Shown here piece by piece: positions 56,714-64,000 of a DNA stretch of 64,000 nt; within the stretch, counting starts at the first letter, position 1; each line of letters begins with the position of its first letter. Under the pieces are notes generated by a model. The model did not search any database. It saw only the letters and a program-made list of their open reading frames with translations, and was not told the DNA's origin. A program made the position numbers and the translations under genes. This DNA is from VRUE01 sp035318745 (GTDB taxonomy: Bacteria > Actinomycetota > Thermoleophilia > Solirubrobacterales > 70-9), in NCBI GenBank assembly GCA_035318745.1, contig DATHEA010000006.1:1-64000 (forward strand), written 5' to 3'.

Positions 56714-59089
56714 TCAGGCCGGCACGAGGTCCAGCTGGCGCCAGGGGCCCTCGCCGGCCATCGGCTGGGTGCGGCCCTCCAGCCAGTCGGCCTGGAGGTC
56801 GTCGTAGTGCGGGCTGGCGGGGTGACCGGACTGGCCGGTGAACATCTGCCAGCGCGAGCGGCCGGGGTCCGTCGGGTCACCGACCATGCGCCAGCTCGGC
56901 GCCCAAACGGCTTTGTAGGGGTCGTTGGGGTCGTAGGCGATCTGGCTCACGGTCTCCTGGGCGCCGCCGGCCCGCAGCCTGCGGTTGAGCAGCCTGCGGA
57001 GGAGCGGGTTCGCCTCGCCCAGCGGGTGGGGGAACTCCATCTCGTGGACGTGGCCCCAGCGCCAGCCCTCGGGGTCGGGGCCGAAGCGATCGCCGAGGTC
57101 GTCGAGGGCGCCGGCCAAGGCCTCCAGCACGAGGCCGTCCCAGGGGCGCCCGATCAGCTCCTCGTCGCCCTCCTCCCAGAGGTTCATCAGGTGGGAGTGC
57201 CAACGCCACGGCGAGGTGACGTGCGGGGTGAACCCGTTGTCGGCGCGGTCGAGCCAGCGCTCGCAGAGGTCGCGGTCGCCGATCGCGGCGCGGGCGACTT
57301 CGCGCGCCAACCGCAACAGGAAGGCCTGGTAGATCGTGCCGGCGACCGTGTCGGGGTCGAGCCGCCCGTCCCAGCTGCGCAGCCGCTCGACCGCGCTCGT
57401 CTCGCGCTGCCCGGTCGGGCTCAGCCGGCCGAGCCGCCTTGCGGCCTCCAGTCCGGGGATCGAGAGGTTGTCGGACTGCATGGCCTCGAAGCTCTCGACG
57501 TCGTGCTCGTCGCTGGCACCAAGCAATTCCTCGATCCGCCGCGCGCGGAAGCCGTCGAGCCAGTCGCTGGTGATGTGGTGCGGGTAGTCGTCGCCGACGA
57601 TGCGGTTGTTGGCGGTGACGAGGAAGCCGCTCTCGGGATCGACGACCTCGGGCAGCTCGTCGTAGGGGACCGCTCCCTCCCACTCGAACTCGCCCTCCCA
57701 GCCCGGCTTCGGCAGGTCCGGGCAGCCCCCTTTGCGCAGCGGCAGGCGGCCGATCAGCTTGTAGCCGATCGAGCCGTGGCGGTCGGCCCAGATCAGGTTG
57801 GAGGCGGGCGAGGTATGGCCCTCGAGGCTGGCAACCAGCTCCGCGCCGGAGCGGATCCCGTGCAGCTCGAACATCCCCTTGAAAGCGGTCGGCTGGTCGA
57901 GGCTGATCCAGCGCAGGGCAAGCGGCTCGGCTTCGTCGGCGCCAAGCGCCGCGTTGACGAGCGGGCCGTGGTGGGTGATGCGGACATCGAGCACCTCGGG
58001 CGCGTCGCGGCCCTTGACGGCGATCTCCTCGCGTACGACTTCGAGCGGTCGCCACTCGTCTTCGAACAGGTAACGGTCGCCCTCGACCCGCTCGACGAAG
58101 AGATCCTGGACGTCGGCCATCACGTTGGTGAAGGTCCAGCAGACGTCGTCGTTCTGGCCCATGTAGACGCCGGGCATGCCCGGCAACGAGGCGCCGCGGA
58201 CGGTGCGATCGCCGAGTGTGAGCCCGACCTGGTACCAGATGCCCGGCATGCTCTGCGGCAGATGGGGATCGCCGGCGATCAACGGCGATCCGGTCGCGCT
58301 CAGCGCGCCGCTGACCGCCCAGTTGTTGGAGCCGCTCGCCTCGGCGGCCATGCCGATCGAGCGGCGCACCGCGTCGATCTGCTCGGCGAGGCCGAGGCCG
58401 TCGCCGGACCACGGCTCCTGGGTGACGACCGGGTTGCCAGCCGGGTAGCCAGGGTCGAGCCTCGCCGCCAGCTCGGGGCCCAGCTCGCGGGTCATGTCGG
58501 CGCGCAGCAGCTCCTTCTCCCAGTTGGTCGAGAGCCCGAAGGCGAGCAGCTTGCCGAGGCCGAGGATGTCGGCCGGGCGCCAGGGCTCGAACTCGAGCCG
58601 CAGCAGCTGCATCTCGAACGGCATCGCCTTGGCGCTCGCCGCCGCCGCGTTGACGCCCTCGCAGAAGCGCTCGAGCAGGGCGCGCAGCTCCGGGTCGAGG
58701 CTCGCCGCCTCGCGCTCCGCCGTGCGCCGCATTCCCAAGGTGCGCATCAGCCGGTCGACCGGGAGACCCTCCTCGCCGGCGAACTCAGAGACTCGCCCGG
58801 AGAGGGCGCGGCGGTAGAAGTCCATCTGCCAGAGCCGGTCCTGACCGTGGCAAAAACCCTCGGCGAACCAGAGGTCGGCCGCGCTACCCGCCTCGACGTG
58901 CGGAACGCCCCAGCGGTCGCGCCGCACCCGCACAGACCCTTCAAGCCCGGCCAGCTCGATCGTCCCCTTCTGCTTCGGCAGCGGCCGCCGCGCCAACCAA
59001 TGCCAGGCGGCGGCAGTCGCGGCTGCAGCCAGGCCCGTGCCCGCTGCCCCCGCCACAAGTCCAGCCCGCATCGCCTTCCCGCCGTTCAT
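56714..59089 (-). CDS. Penicillin acylase family protein (Ntn hydrolase)
   Basis: 791 residues. A short hydrophobic N-terminus (MRAGLVAGAAGTGLAAAATAAAWHWLA) probably acts as an export signal or anchor. The alpha-chain has VRVRRDRWGVPHVEA (53-67) and FCHGQDRLWQMDFYRR (79-94). The autoproteolytic site and beta-chain nucleophile are in GSNNWAVSG (Ser254), followed by ATGSPLIAGDPHL. The catalytic Asn lies in the VTANNR region. The enzyme cleaves side-chain amides of small molecules, which could include beta-lactams or acyl-homoserine lactones. Substrate unknown; no resistance genes adjoin. A TAAGGT box lies 6 nt before the ATG. Confidence 0.94.
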   Translation of the reverse strand: MNGGKAMRAGLVAGAAGTGLAAAATAAAWHWLARRPLPKQKGTIELAGLEGSVRVRRDRWGVPHVEAGSAADLWFAEGFCHGQDRLWQMDFYRRALSGRVSEFAGEEGLPVDRLMRTLGMRRTAEREAASLDPELRALLERFCEGVNAAAASAKAMPFEMQLLRLEFEPWRPADILGLGKLLAFGLSTNWEKELLRADMTRELGPELAARLDPGYPAGNPVVTQEPWSGDGLGLAEQIDAVRRSIGMAAEASGSNNWAVSGALSATGSPLIAGDPHLPQSMPGIWYQVGLTLGDRTVRGASLPGMPGVYMGQNDDVCWTFTNVMADVQDLFVERVEGDRYLFEDEWRPLEVVREEIAVKGRDAPEVLDVRITHHGPLVNAALGADEAEPLALRWISLDQPTAFKGMFELHGIRSGAELVASLEGHTSPASNLIWADRHGSIGYKLIGRLPLRKGGCPDLPKPGWEGEFEWEGAVPYDELPEVVDPESGFLVTANNRIVGDDYPHHITSDWLDGFRARRIEELLGASDEHDVESFEAMQSDNLSIPGLEAARRLGRLSPTGQRETSAVERLRSWDGRLDPDTVAGTIYQAFLLRLAREVARAAIGDRDLCERWLDRADNGFTPHVTSPWRWHSHLMNLWEEGDEELIGRPWDGLVLEALAGALDDLGDRFGPDPEGWRWGHVHEMEFPHPLGEANPLLRRLLNRRLRAGGAQETVSQIAYDPNDPYKAVWAPSWRMVGDPTDPGRSRWQMFTGQSGHPASPHYDDLQADWLEGRTQPMAGEGPWRQLDLVPA

Positions 59090-59095
59090 CCGCTC

Positions 59096-59101
59096 ACCTT
59101 A
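59096..59101 (-). promoter_or_regulatory. -10 box for the penicillin acylase gene
   Basis: TAAGGT on the minus strand, 6 nt before the ATG at 59089. Confidence 0.45.
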
Positions 59102-59146
59102 CTGGCTGGCCGGCCAGTTTGGCTGGCCAGTTTTGCTTCCGCGTCC

Positions 59147-59893
59147 CTACTCCCAGAGATCGGCCGGCAACCGTCCTTCTGCTCCCAGCTTCTGCAGGTG
59201 CGCCTCCATGACCAGCGCGGCGGCCGGGCGAAGCTCGACCGGAACGTCGTCCCAGACCTCGTTCAGCAGGGCTTCCTTCGAGCGCTCGCCACGCTCGAAG
59301 GCCGCGAGCAGGCGGCGCTCGCGCATCTCGCGATGCTCGACGTACTCGGCCAGCTTCGCCGCGGGGTGGGTGACCCAGGTGCCGTGACCGGGGCAGATCA
59401 GCTCGATCGGCTCGGCCTGGAGCAGGCGCAACGAGTCCATGTAGGCGGCGAGCGACCCACCGTCCGGCGGGACGAAGGTCGAGCCTTCTCCGAGCACCAG
59501 ATCGCCGCTGAAGCAGACCCCGTCTCCGGTCAGAAAGCAGACGTGGTCGGCGGCGTGGCCCGGCGTGGCGACAGCGCGCAGCCCACCGTGCTCCTCCCCC
59601 CCGGTCGGCAGCACAGCCTTGAGGCCCAACCCATCCGCGCCGGCCGCGTGGTCGCCGTGGCTATGGGTGAGCAGCACGACGCCGATACCCCCACGCTCCT
59701 CGGCTGCGGCGCGGACCGCGTCCAGATGGCCAGCGTCGTCGGGACCGGGGTCGATCACCGTGCAGGGGTCAGACCCATATAAGTAGGTGTTGGTCCCTTC
59801 CAGCGTCATCGGCCCCGGATTAGGCGCCACAATCCTCAGAATCTCCGCGTGCCCAGGCGCGGAAGTCACGTAGTTGGGGCTCTCACGCAACAC
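59147..59893 (-). CDS. MBL-fold metallo-hydrolase
   Basis: About 248 residues. PGPMTLEGTNTYLYGSDPCTVIDPGPDDAGHLDAV (about 27-60) is the typical N-terminal strand region; the zinc-binding motif is THSHGDHAAG (His77, His79, Asp81, His82), with further ligands in TPGHAADHVCFLTG and FSGDLVLGEG (Asp) and a late CPGHG. This is the glyoxalase-II-like/beta-lactamase-domain group close to LACTB2. Substrate not predictable. Start uncertain: GTG 59893 overlaps the pafBC stop by 11 nt and suggests coupling; GTG 59869 also fits. Same operon as pafBC. Confidence 0.88.
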   Translation of the reverse strand: MLRESPNYVTSAPGHAEILRIVAPNPGPMTLEGTNTYLYGSDPCTVIDPGPDDAGHLDAVRAAAEERGGIGVVLLTHSHGDHAAGADGLGLKAVLPTGGEEHGGLRAVATPGHAADHVCFLTGDGVCFSGDLVLGEGSTFVPPDGGSLAAYMDSLRLLQAEPIELICPGHGTWVTHPAAKLAEYVEHREMRERRLLAAFERGERSKEALLNEVWDDVPVELRPAAALVMEAHLQKLGAEGRLPADLWE

Positions 59894-61943
59894 TAGCCGC
59901 GACTTCCGCGGCAATCGCCTCGCGCGCCTCGTCGGGCTCGAGCACGACCAGGTCGCCGGCGCCGCGCAGGATCTCCCGCACCAGCCACGAGGTTCCCGCG
60001 TAAGGCAGCTCGACGACGACCGCGCCGTCGGCCAGCTCCTCGACCACGGTGCGCTCCTCGCGCAGCCAGCGGGCCCGCTCCGGTGAGACCCAGACGCGGG
60101 CAACCTGGGCGGTAGGGACTTCGCCGTCGGTCATCCAACCCTCGACCCCGGCAAGTTCTTCGACCTCCTGGCGCGGCTCGTAGGTCTCGCTGCTCGCCAC
60201 CGCCTCCTTCATCCGGTCGAGCTTGAAGTGACGAATTCCCTCTTTGGTCAGGTCGAAGCACTCGACGTACCAGCCCTCGCGCCCGTTCTCCAGCCGGTAG
60301 GGCTCGACGCGGCGTTTGGTGAACTGGTCCTCGTTCTCCTTGTAGTACTGGATCTCCAGCACGCGACGATCGGCGATCGCCTCGTTGACGACGCGCGCCA
60401 CCTCGGTGTCGCCGCCGCTGCCGGAAGCGATCTCCAGGCCCTCCTCTGACGGGTCGTGGCCGAGCGCGCCGACGATCTTCTTGCGGGCGCTCTGCAGCCC
60501 ACCCTGCGGCAGGTGGTCGCCGAAGAGGTCGATCGCGGCGACCAGCGCCTTCGCCTCCAGCGGTAGCAGCCGCGCCGGCCGGGCGAAGTTGTCACCGTAG
60601 GGCTCGGAGTCGACCTCGATCTCGTCGCCGAGGACTTCGGCGTAGAGGACGTAGGTGCCGCCGCCGAAGTTGACCACGTTGAGCAGGTCGATGTCCTCCT
60701 GCAGCTCCTCCCCCGTCAGCTCGAGCCGCTGACGCAGCTCCGAGACCTGCAGCCGTACGCCTTTCTTGGCCGAGTCGATCAGCATGCCGGCGAGGGTTAC
60801 CAAGCGGGCGAAGCGCTCCGGGCGGATCGCGGCCTCGCCGCGCCCATTGCTGCGCGAGCGCGGTGGCGCCTCGCGCAGCGGGCGCTCGACGGTCTCGGCC
60901 GTTTCGAAGTCGCTGCGGTGACGATCGTGGAGGAGGTCGAGCCGCTCGCGGGCTTCGTCGCGCAGCTCCTCGGGCTCCAGCACCTCGGCGTTCTGGCGCC
61001 AGCGCAGCACCCAGGCGATCAGCTCGCGAGGCGATGCGTAGTCCGTCTCCAGAACCGAGCCCTTGCCCGGGGCTTCGTCGGCCTTGCGCGCCGGGCGCAG
61101 CTCACCGTAGCCACCGAAGTCGCGCTCGATCAGCCAGGAGATCCGGTCGCGGACGAAGATCTTCGCCGTGCCGCGGATCTCCCCCAGCTGCCAATCCGCG
61201 CGCTGGCCATAGTCGCGGCGGTCGAAGTCCTCGGGTGGGGAGAAGTCGTGCTCGGCCTTGGAGGCGTAGCCGACCTTGCCCTGGATGCGGGAGAGGCGGA
61301 AGACGCGAACCGCGTCGCGCTCGTGCGAGTGGCCGATCAAATAGAACTGCCCCGAGCGGAAGACGAGGTGGTATGGGTCGACCTTGCGCTTCTCGGTCTC
61401 GTCGCGCTCCATCGTGTAGTAGGTGAACTCGATCGTCTTGCGGCGCGAGATCGCGGTCTCGATCTTGGACAGCCGCTGTGAGAGATCGCGGCCTCCAGCC
61501 GAGGCCGTCATCGCCATCTCCACCGGCGCCTTATCGCCCTCGCTGACCGGGTTCGGGTGCCCCCAGGCAACCTGCTGCAGGGCCAGGCGCAGTGGCTCGG
61601 CGTAGGCAAAGCCGCCGTCGGTGAGCAGCGAAAGCGCCGTGCTCAGCGAGGCCAGCTCCTCGTCCTCGAACTTGATCGGATCGAGGTAGAAGTTCTCCGG
61701 CGGCAGCGAGTAGAGCTCGGCCTCGAAGAAGCCCTCGCCGGGTTTCTCCACCCCGAGCTGGATGCCGAGGCTCTCCAGCTCGGCGCGATCGGCGTAGAAG
61801 CGGCGCGCGAAGGCGTCGTCGTTCATGTCGCTGTAGCCCTCGACCTCGCGCTTGATCTCCAGCGCCGAGACGGGTCTGCCCTGCGCCATCAGAAAGGAGA
61901 TCAGCGAGAGCTGGCGGATCAGCTTCTCGGTGTCCTTTGCCAC
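59883..61943 (-). CDS. pafBC: Fused PafB-PafC WYL-domain transcriptional regulator
   Basis: 686 residues. Two copies of the arrangement winged helix then WYL domain. First half: KLIRQLSLISFLMAQGRPVSALEIKREVEGY (about 5-35), then RKTIEFTYYTMERDETEKRKVDPYHLVFRSGQFYLIGHSHERDAVRVFRLSRI. Second half from about 372: RPERFARLVTLAGMLIDSAKKGVRLQVSELRQRLELTGEELQEDIDLLNVV, then RRVLEIQYYKENEDQFTKRRVEPYRLENGREGWYVECFDLTKEGIRHFKLDRM. In mycobacteria PafB and PafC form a heterodimer that activates the LexA-independent DNA-damage response; natural fusions are known, for example in Arthrobacter. The Pup-proteasome genes that often adjoin are not seen here. GTG start supported by a TATCCT box 6 nt upstream. 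Confidence 0.95.
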   Translation of the reverse strand: MAKDTEKLIRQLSLISFLMAQGRPVSALEIKREVEGYSDMNDDAFARRFYADRAELESLGIQLGVEKPGEGFFEAELYSLPPENFYLDPIKFEDEELASLSTALSLLTDGGFAYAEPLRLALQQVAWGHPNPVSEGDKAPVEMAMTASAGGRDLSQRLSKIETAISRRKTIEFTYYTMERDETEKRKVDPYHLVFRSGQFYLIGHSHERDAVRVFRLSRIQGKVGYASKAEHDFSPPEDFDRRDYGQRADWQLGEIRGTAKIFVRDRISWLIERDFGGYGELRPARKADEAPGKGSVLETDYASPRELIAWVLRWRQNAEVLEPEELRDEARERLDLLHDRHRSDFETAETVERPLREAPPRSRSNGRGEAAIRPERFARLVTLAGMLIDSAKKGVRLQVSELRQRLELTGEELQEDIDLLNVVNFGGGTYVLYAEVLGDEIEVDSEPYGDNFARPARLLPLEAKALVAAIDLFGDHLPQGGLQSARKKIVGALGHDPSEEGLEIASGSGGDTEVARVVNEAIADRRVLEIQYYKENEDQFTKRRVEPYRLENGREGWYVECFDLTKEGIRHFKLDRMKEAVASSETYEPRQEVEELAGVEGWMTDGEVPTAQVARVWVSPERARWLREERTVVEELADGAVVVELPYAGTSWLVREILRGAGDLVVLEPDEAREAIAAEVAASVA

Positions 61944-61949
61944 GAGCCC

Positions 61950-61955
61950 AGGATA
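61950..61955 (-). promoter_or_regulatory. -10 box for pafBC operon
   Basis: TATCCT on the minus strand, 6 nt before the GTG at 61943. Confidence 0.45.
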
Positions 61956-62023
61956 GTGAGAGCGACCTGGCGAGCCCCCCGCCCAATCGCCGGGAACCCG
62001 CATTTTGGCCCATTCGAGCCGGA

Positions 62024-62029
62024 TAGAGT
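62024..62029 (+). promoter_or_regulatory. -10 box for the small membrane protein gene
   Basis: TAGAGT, 8 nt before the ATG at 62038. Confidence 0.4.
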
Positions 62030-62037
62030 GCGCCGGC

Positions 62038-62355
62038 ATGGACATCCTTCGCAACCTCTTCGGCAACGTCACCAACGGGATCATCCGGCTCGCCGTTGCC
62101 GCGGGCATCCTCTTCTGCGCCTATCTGTTCATCGTCAAGCCCGTCTTGAACACGACCGAGGAGGCCTTTCACTCATCCGGTCTCGACCAGATCGGCAAGA
62201 CGCTGAACACCGTCAACGTCCAGGTTCAGCGGCAGATCCGGCACTCGTTCAAGCTGACCAAGTCGCAGGGCGGCAACCCGCAGCGCCTGATCCACTGCAT
62301 CAAGCACGCGCACCAGGACGTCGGGAAGATCGAACGCTGTACTCGGCGCTTTTAG
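62038..62355 (+). CDS. Small single-pass membrane protein, function unknown
   Basis: 105 residues from the ATG at 62038. MDILRNLFGNVTNGIIRLAVAAGILFCAYLFIVKPVL gives one membrane helix at about 14-36. A polar segment follows with SGLDQIGKTLNTVNVQVQRQIRHSF, then a basic C-terminal part with Cys residues (RLIHCIKHAHQDVGKIERCTRRF). I do not recognise the family. It is divergent from pafBC with 94 nt between, and convergent with the HD protein. Real gene status is supported by the -10 box, the start spacing and the coherent membrane helix. Confidence 0.65.
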   Translation: MDILRNLFGNVTNGIIRLAVAAGILFCAYLFIVKPVLNTTEEAFHSSGLDQIGKTLNTVNVQVQRQIRHSFKLTKSQGGNPQRLIHCIKHAHQDVGKIERCTRRF

Positions 62356-62365
62356 CGGTAAAGCT

Positions 62366-63421
62366 TTAGGCGGCCTGGCGGGCGCCGAAGTAAGCCGAGC
62401 CCGATAGAGCTCGGTCGAAGCTCGACCAGGACTCTCCGGCGGGCAGCTCGCGCTCGAGCCGGTCGAAGCTGCCAAGGCGGCCGCCGAGGTTGTCGATCAT
62501 GTGAACGAGCACGGCCTCGCGGGTGGCCGGGACGACCGGGGAGCCGTGTTCGAGCGAGCCGTGGTGGCTGAGGATGATGTGCAGGACCGCCTGGGCCAGC
62601 CCGGGGTCGAAGCCTGGAATCTCCTCTATCTCGCGACGCACGGTGTAGTAGCCGAGCGGGATCTCCCCCTGCAGCCGGCCGGCGTCGGTGAGGTCGATCG
62701 CCAGCGGATCGTCGTTGTAGGCGACGGTCTTGCCGATGTCGTGCAGGAGCGCGCCGGCAACGGCGACCTCGCGGTCGATCCCGGGGAAGAAGTTGGCGGC
62801 GGCGCTGACCGCCTGGGCGACGGAGACGGTGTGCTCGAGCAGGCCGTGGCGATATGCCTGGTGGTAGACCTTCGCCGCCGGCGCGTCGCGAAAGCGTGCC
62901 CAGATCTCCGAGCGCTCGCCGAAGAAGCGGTCGAGCAGTTCGCGAAGTTGCGGCTCCTGCACGGTCTCCAGCAATTGGCGCAGCTTGCCCTCCAGATCCT
63001 CGAAGGAGACATCCGACTCGGCGGCGAGGTCGGCGGGGTCGTACTCGTCCGGGGAGGCCTCGCGCAGGCCGGAGAGCTTGATCTTCGGCCCCCAGCGATC
63101 GCTCATCTCGAAGACGCCGGCAACCTCGACGGCGGTCCCCGGCGCGGCTAGCGCGTAGAGCCCCTCGGCGTCCTCCCAGGCGACCGCCTCGGCGCCGCCG
63201 CTGGCGTCGCCGAGCGTCAGCCGCAGCCACGGCTCCCCGTTGCGCTTGCGGCGCAGCTCGCGCTGGCGCACGGCGTAGATGCCCTTCACCCGCTGGCCGT
63301 CCTCGAGCTCCCGCAGCGGAATGCGGGCGGTCAGCTGCGACGGCTCAGCAGGCTGCGCCAGCGCGCCGCCGGAGGTGTCGATCAGGGCCTCTTGGAACAT
63401 GGTTGGATCGAGCTGGTCCAT
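62366..63421 (-). CDS. OB-fold plus HD-domain protein, 3'-5' exoribonuclease YhaM-like
   Basis: 351 residues. An N-terminal OB-fold nucleic-acid-binding domain (about 45-120: GQRVKGIYAVRQRELRRKRNGEPWLRLTLGDASGGAEAVAWEDAEG...) is followed by an HD domain from about 185: VYHQAYRHGLLEHTVSVAQ, then GALLHDIGKTVAYND (H227-D228), ILSHHGSLEHGSPVVPATREAVLVHMIDNL. This layout is that of YhaM/CBF1-type RNases, which degrade RNA from the 3' end with Mn2+. The closest characterised proteins are in Firmicutes, so the substrate here is inferred. A TAACTT box lies 8 nt before the ATG. Confidence 0.88.
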   Translation of the reverse strand: MDQLDPTMFQEALIDTSGGALAQPAEPSQLTARIPLRELEDGQRVKGIYAVRQRELRRKRNGEPWLRLTLGDASGGAEAVAWEDAEGLYALAAPGTAVEVAGVFEMSDRWGPKIKLSGLREASPDEYDPADLAAESDVSFEDLEGKLRQLLETVQEPQLRELLDRFFGERSEIWARFRDAPAAKVYHQAYRHGLLEHTVSVAQAVSAAANFFPGIDREVAVAGALLHDIGKTVAYNDDPLAIDLTDAGRLQGEIPLGYYTVRREIEEIPGFDPGLAQAVLHIILSHHGSLEHGSPVVPATREAVLVHMIDNLGGRLGSFDRLERELPAGESWSSFDRALSGSAYFGARQAA

Positions 63422-63429
63422 CTATTTCC

Positions 63430-63435
63430 AAGTTA
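63430..63435 (-). promoter_or_regulatory. -10 box for the HD-domain gene
   Basis: TAACTT on the minus strand, 8 nt before the ATG at 63421. Confidence 0.4.
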
Positions 63436-63479
63436 GAGCGAGAGGCGGACGGCGCAGACGCAATCTTTCCGGGCACTTG

Positions 63480-63845
63480 CTACAGAACGGTGCCGAGCCA
63501 GTGGCCAAGGGCCACCGCGGCGAAGCCGGCCAACAGCGAGAGACCGAGGTTGAGCCAGACGAGGTGGGTGTGGCCGGCCTCGGCGAGCCGGTGCGAGTCG
63601 AGGATCCAGGTGGAGAAGGTGGTGAAGGAGCCGATGCCGCCGCCGGCGACGATCACCAGCGCCTCGCCTTCCAAGGCGACGCCAGCGACCAGTCCCAGCG
63701 CCAGCGCGCCGCCGATGTTGATCGCGAGGATGCCGTGCGGAAAGGGGTGGTCGGTGCGCGCGGTGACCGCGGTGTCGATCAGGTATCGAGCCGCGGCCGC
63801 GGTGCCGCCGAGCAATCCGACGGCGATCCAGGCGAGCGCGCTCAC
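63480..63845 (-). CDS. crcB: Fluoride exporter CrcB/FluC, subunit 1
   Basis: 121 residues, four membrane helices. GLLGGTAAAARYLID (9-23), FPHGILAINIGGALALGLVAG (35-55), GGGIGSFTTFSTWILD (69-84) and a final helix NLGLSLLAGFAAVALGHWLG. The F-P-x-G-x-L-x-x-N-x-x-G and G-x-x-x-x-x-T-T-F-S-T motifs are those of FluC fluoride channels, which expel F- as dual-topology dimers. GTG start overlapping the stop of a second crcB upstream by 4 nt (GTGA). Confidence 0.95.
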   Translation of the reverse strand: MSALAWIAVGLLGGTAAAARYLIDTAVTARTDHPFPHGILAINIGGALALGLVAGVALEGEALVIVAGGGIGSFTTFSTWILDSHRLAEAGHTHLVWLNLGLSLLAGFAAVALGHWLGTVL

Positions 63846-64000
63846 CCGGCTGGCTCCGGGCGGCGCTCCAACGCCATTCCGAGCCGGACGAAGACGAAGC
63901 CGGCGCCCAGGGTGGCCGCAACATAGGCGCTAGCGAGCCCCAAATGACCCCCGTCGACCATCTGGAACAGCTCCAGCTGCATGGTGGAAAAGGTCGTCAG
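63842..64000 (-). CDS. crcB: Fluoride exporter CrcB/FluC, subunit 2 (partial, C-terminal end)
   Basis: The last 52 residues of a second FluC, running in from the right edge. The visible part starts LTTFSTMQLELFQM, the conserved T-T-F-S-T after the third helix, then a fourth helix LGLASAYVAATLGAGFVFVRLGMALE and a short tail ending PAG. Its stop (TGA) overlaps the GTG of subunit 1. Paired crcB genes of this type encode heterodimeric channels in many Gram-positive bacteria. Confidence 0.92.
   Translation of the reverse strand: MTTFSTMQLELFQMVDGGHLGLASAYVAATLGAGFVFVRLGMALERRPEPAG

Overview
The window is very GC-rich, densely coded DNA from an actinobacterium. A fused PafB-PafC regulator, CIRCE-controlled groES-groEL, a GlxA-type AraC regulator, many GTG/TTG starts and apparently leaderless promoters all fit. 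The set of secreted Cys-x-Phe-Cys glycosidases and multi-membrane glycosyltransferase paralogs makes me think of the class Thermoleophilia (Solirubrobacterales), but that is an inference. No tRNA, rRNA, CRISPR array or insertion sequence was seen, and no gap exceeds about 220 bases.

Layout. (1) 1-2.2 kb: groEL (cut by the window edge) and groES behind a CIRCE operator, then an SRPBCC protein and an ASCH-domain protein. (2) 2.3-6.1 kb: two paralogous secreted proteins made of RTX-type calcium-binding repeats. They share an almost identical 193-bp block, and the second ends inside a perfect 50-bp palindrome. (3) 6.1-12.5 kb: pcm, a Crp/Fnr regulator and a giant Lhr helicase whose reading frame carries two inverted copies of a 127-bp palindromic element. 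(4) 12.5-52 kb: a large surface-polysaccharide locus. It holds an O-antigen ligase/polymerase-like protein, a polyprenyl-phosphate sugar transferase, RmlABCD (dTDP-L-rhamnose), the three enzymes of a dTDP-3-acetamido-3,6-dideoxyhexose branch, a Wzm/Wzt ABC exporter with a C-terminal cargo domain, two CDP-paratose-epimerase-like SDRs, two methyltransferases, seven soluble glycosyltransferases, a PIG-V-like mannosyltransferase, five multi-membrane GT-C-like proteins, four secreted clan-A glycosidases, and an unexpected DUF4917/DUF2188 pair. (5) 52-64 kb: a phosphopantetheinyl transferase, a PPOX flavoprotein/F420 oxidoreductase, a GlxA regulator divergent from a DJ-1 protein, a secreted DUF1906 protein, a penicillin acylase, an MBL hydrolase, PafBC, a small membrane protein, a YhaM-like HD protein and a pair of crcB fluoride-channel genes (the second cut by the window edge).

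How the genes work together. RmlA and RmlB make dTDP-4-keto-6-deoxyglucose. RmlC/RmlD turn it into dTDP-L-rhamnose. The FdtA-like isomerase, DegT aminotransferase and hexapeptide acyltransferase turn it into a 3-acylamino sugar. The sugar transferase and glycosyltransferases would assemble the glycan on a lipid carrier, Wzm/Wzt would export it, and the ligase, GT-C proteins and secreted glycosidases would act outside the membrane.

The most unusual signals are the structure-conserving, in-frame palindromic elements in lhr; a second palindrome family with two copies, one of which appears to have truncated an RTX gene; gene-conversion-like identity patches among paralogs; and a consistent -10 box 6-10 nt upstream of start codons, which implies leaderless transcripts for most transcription units.
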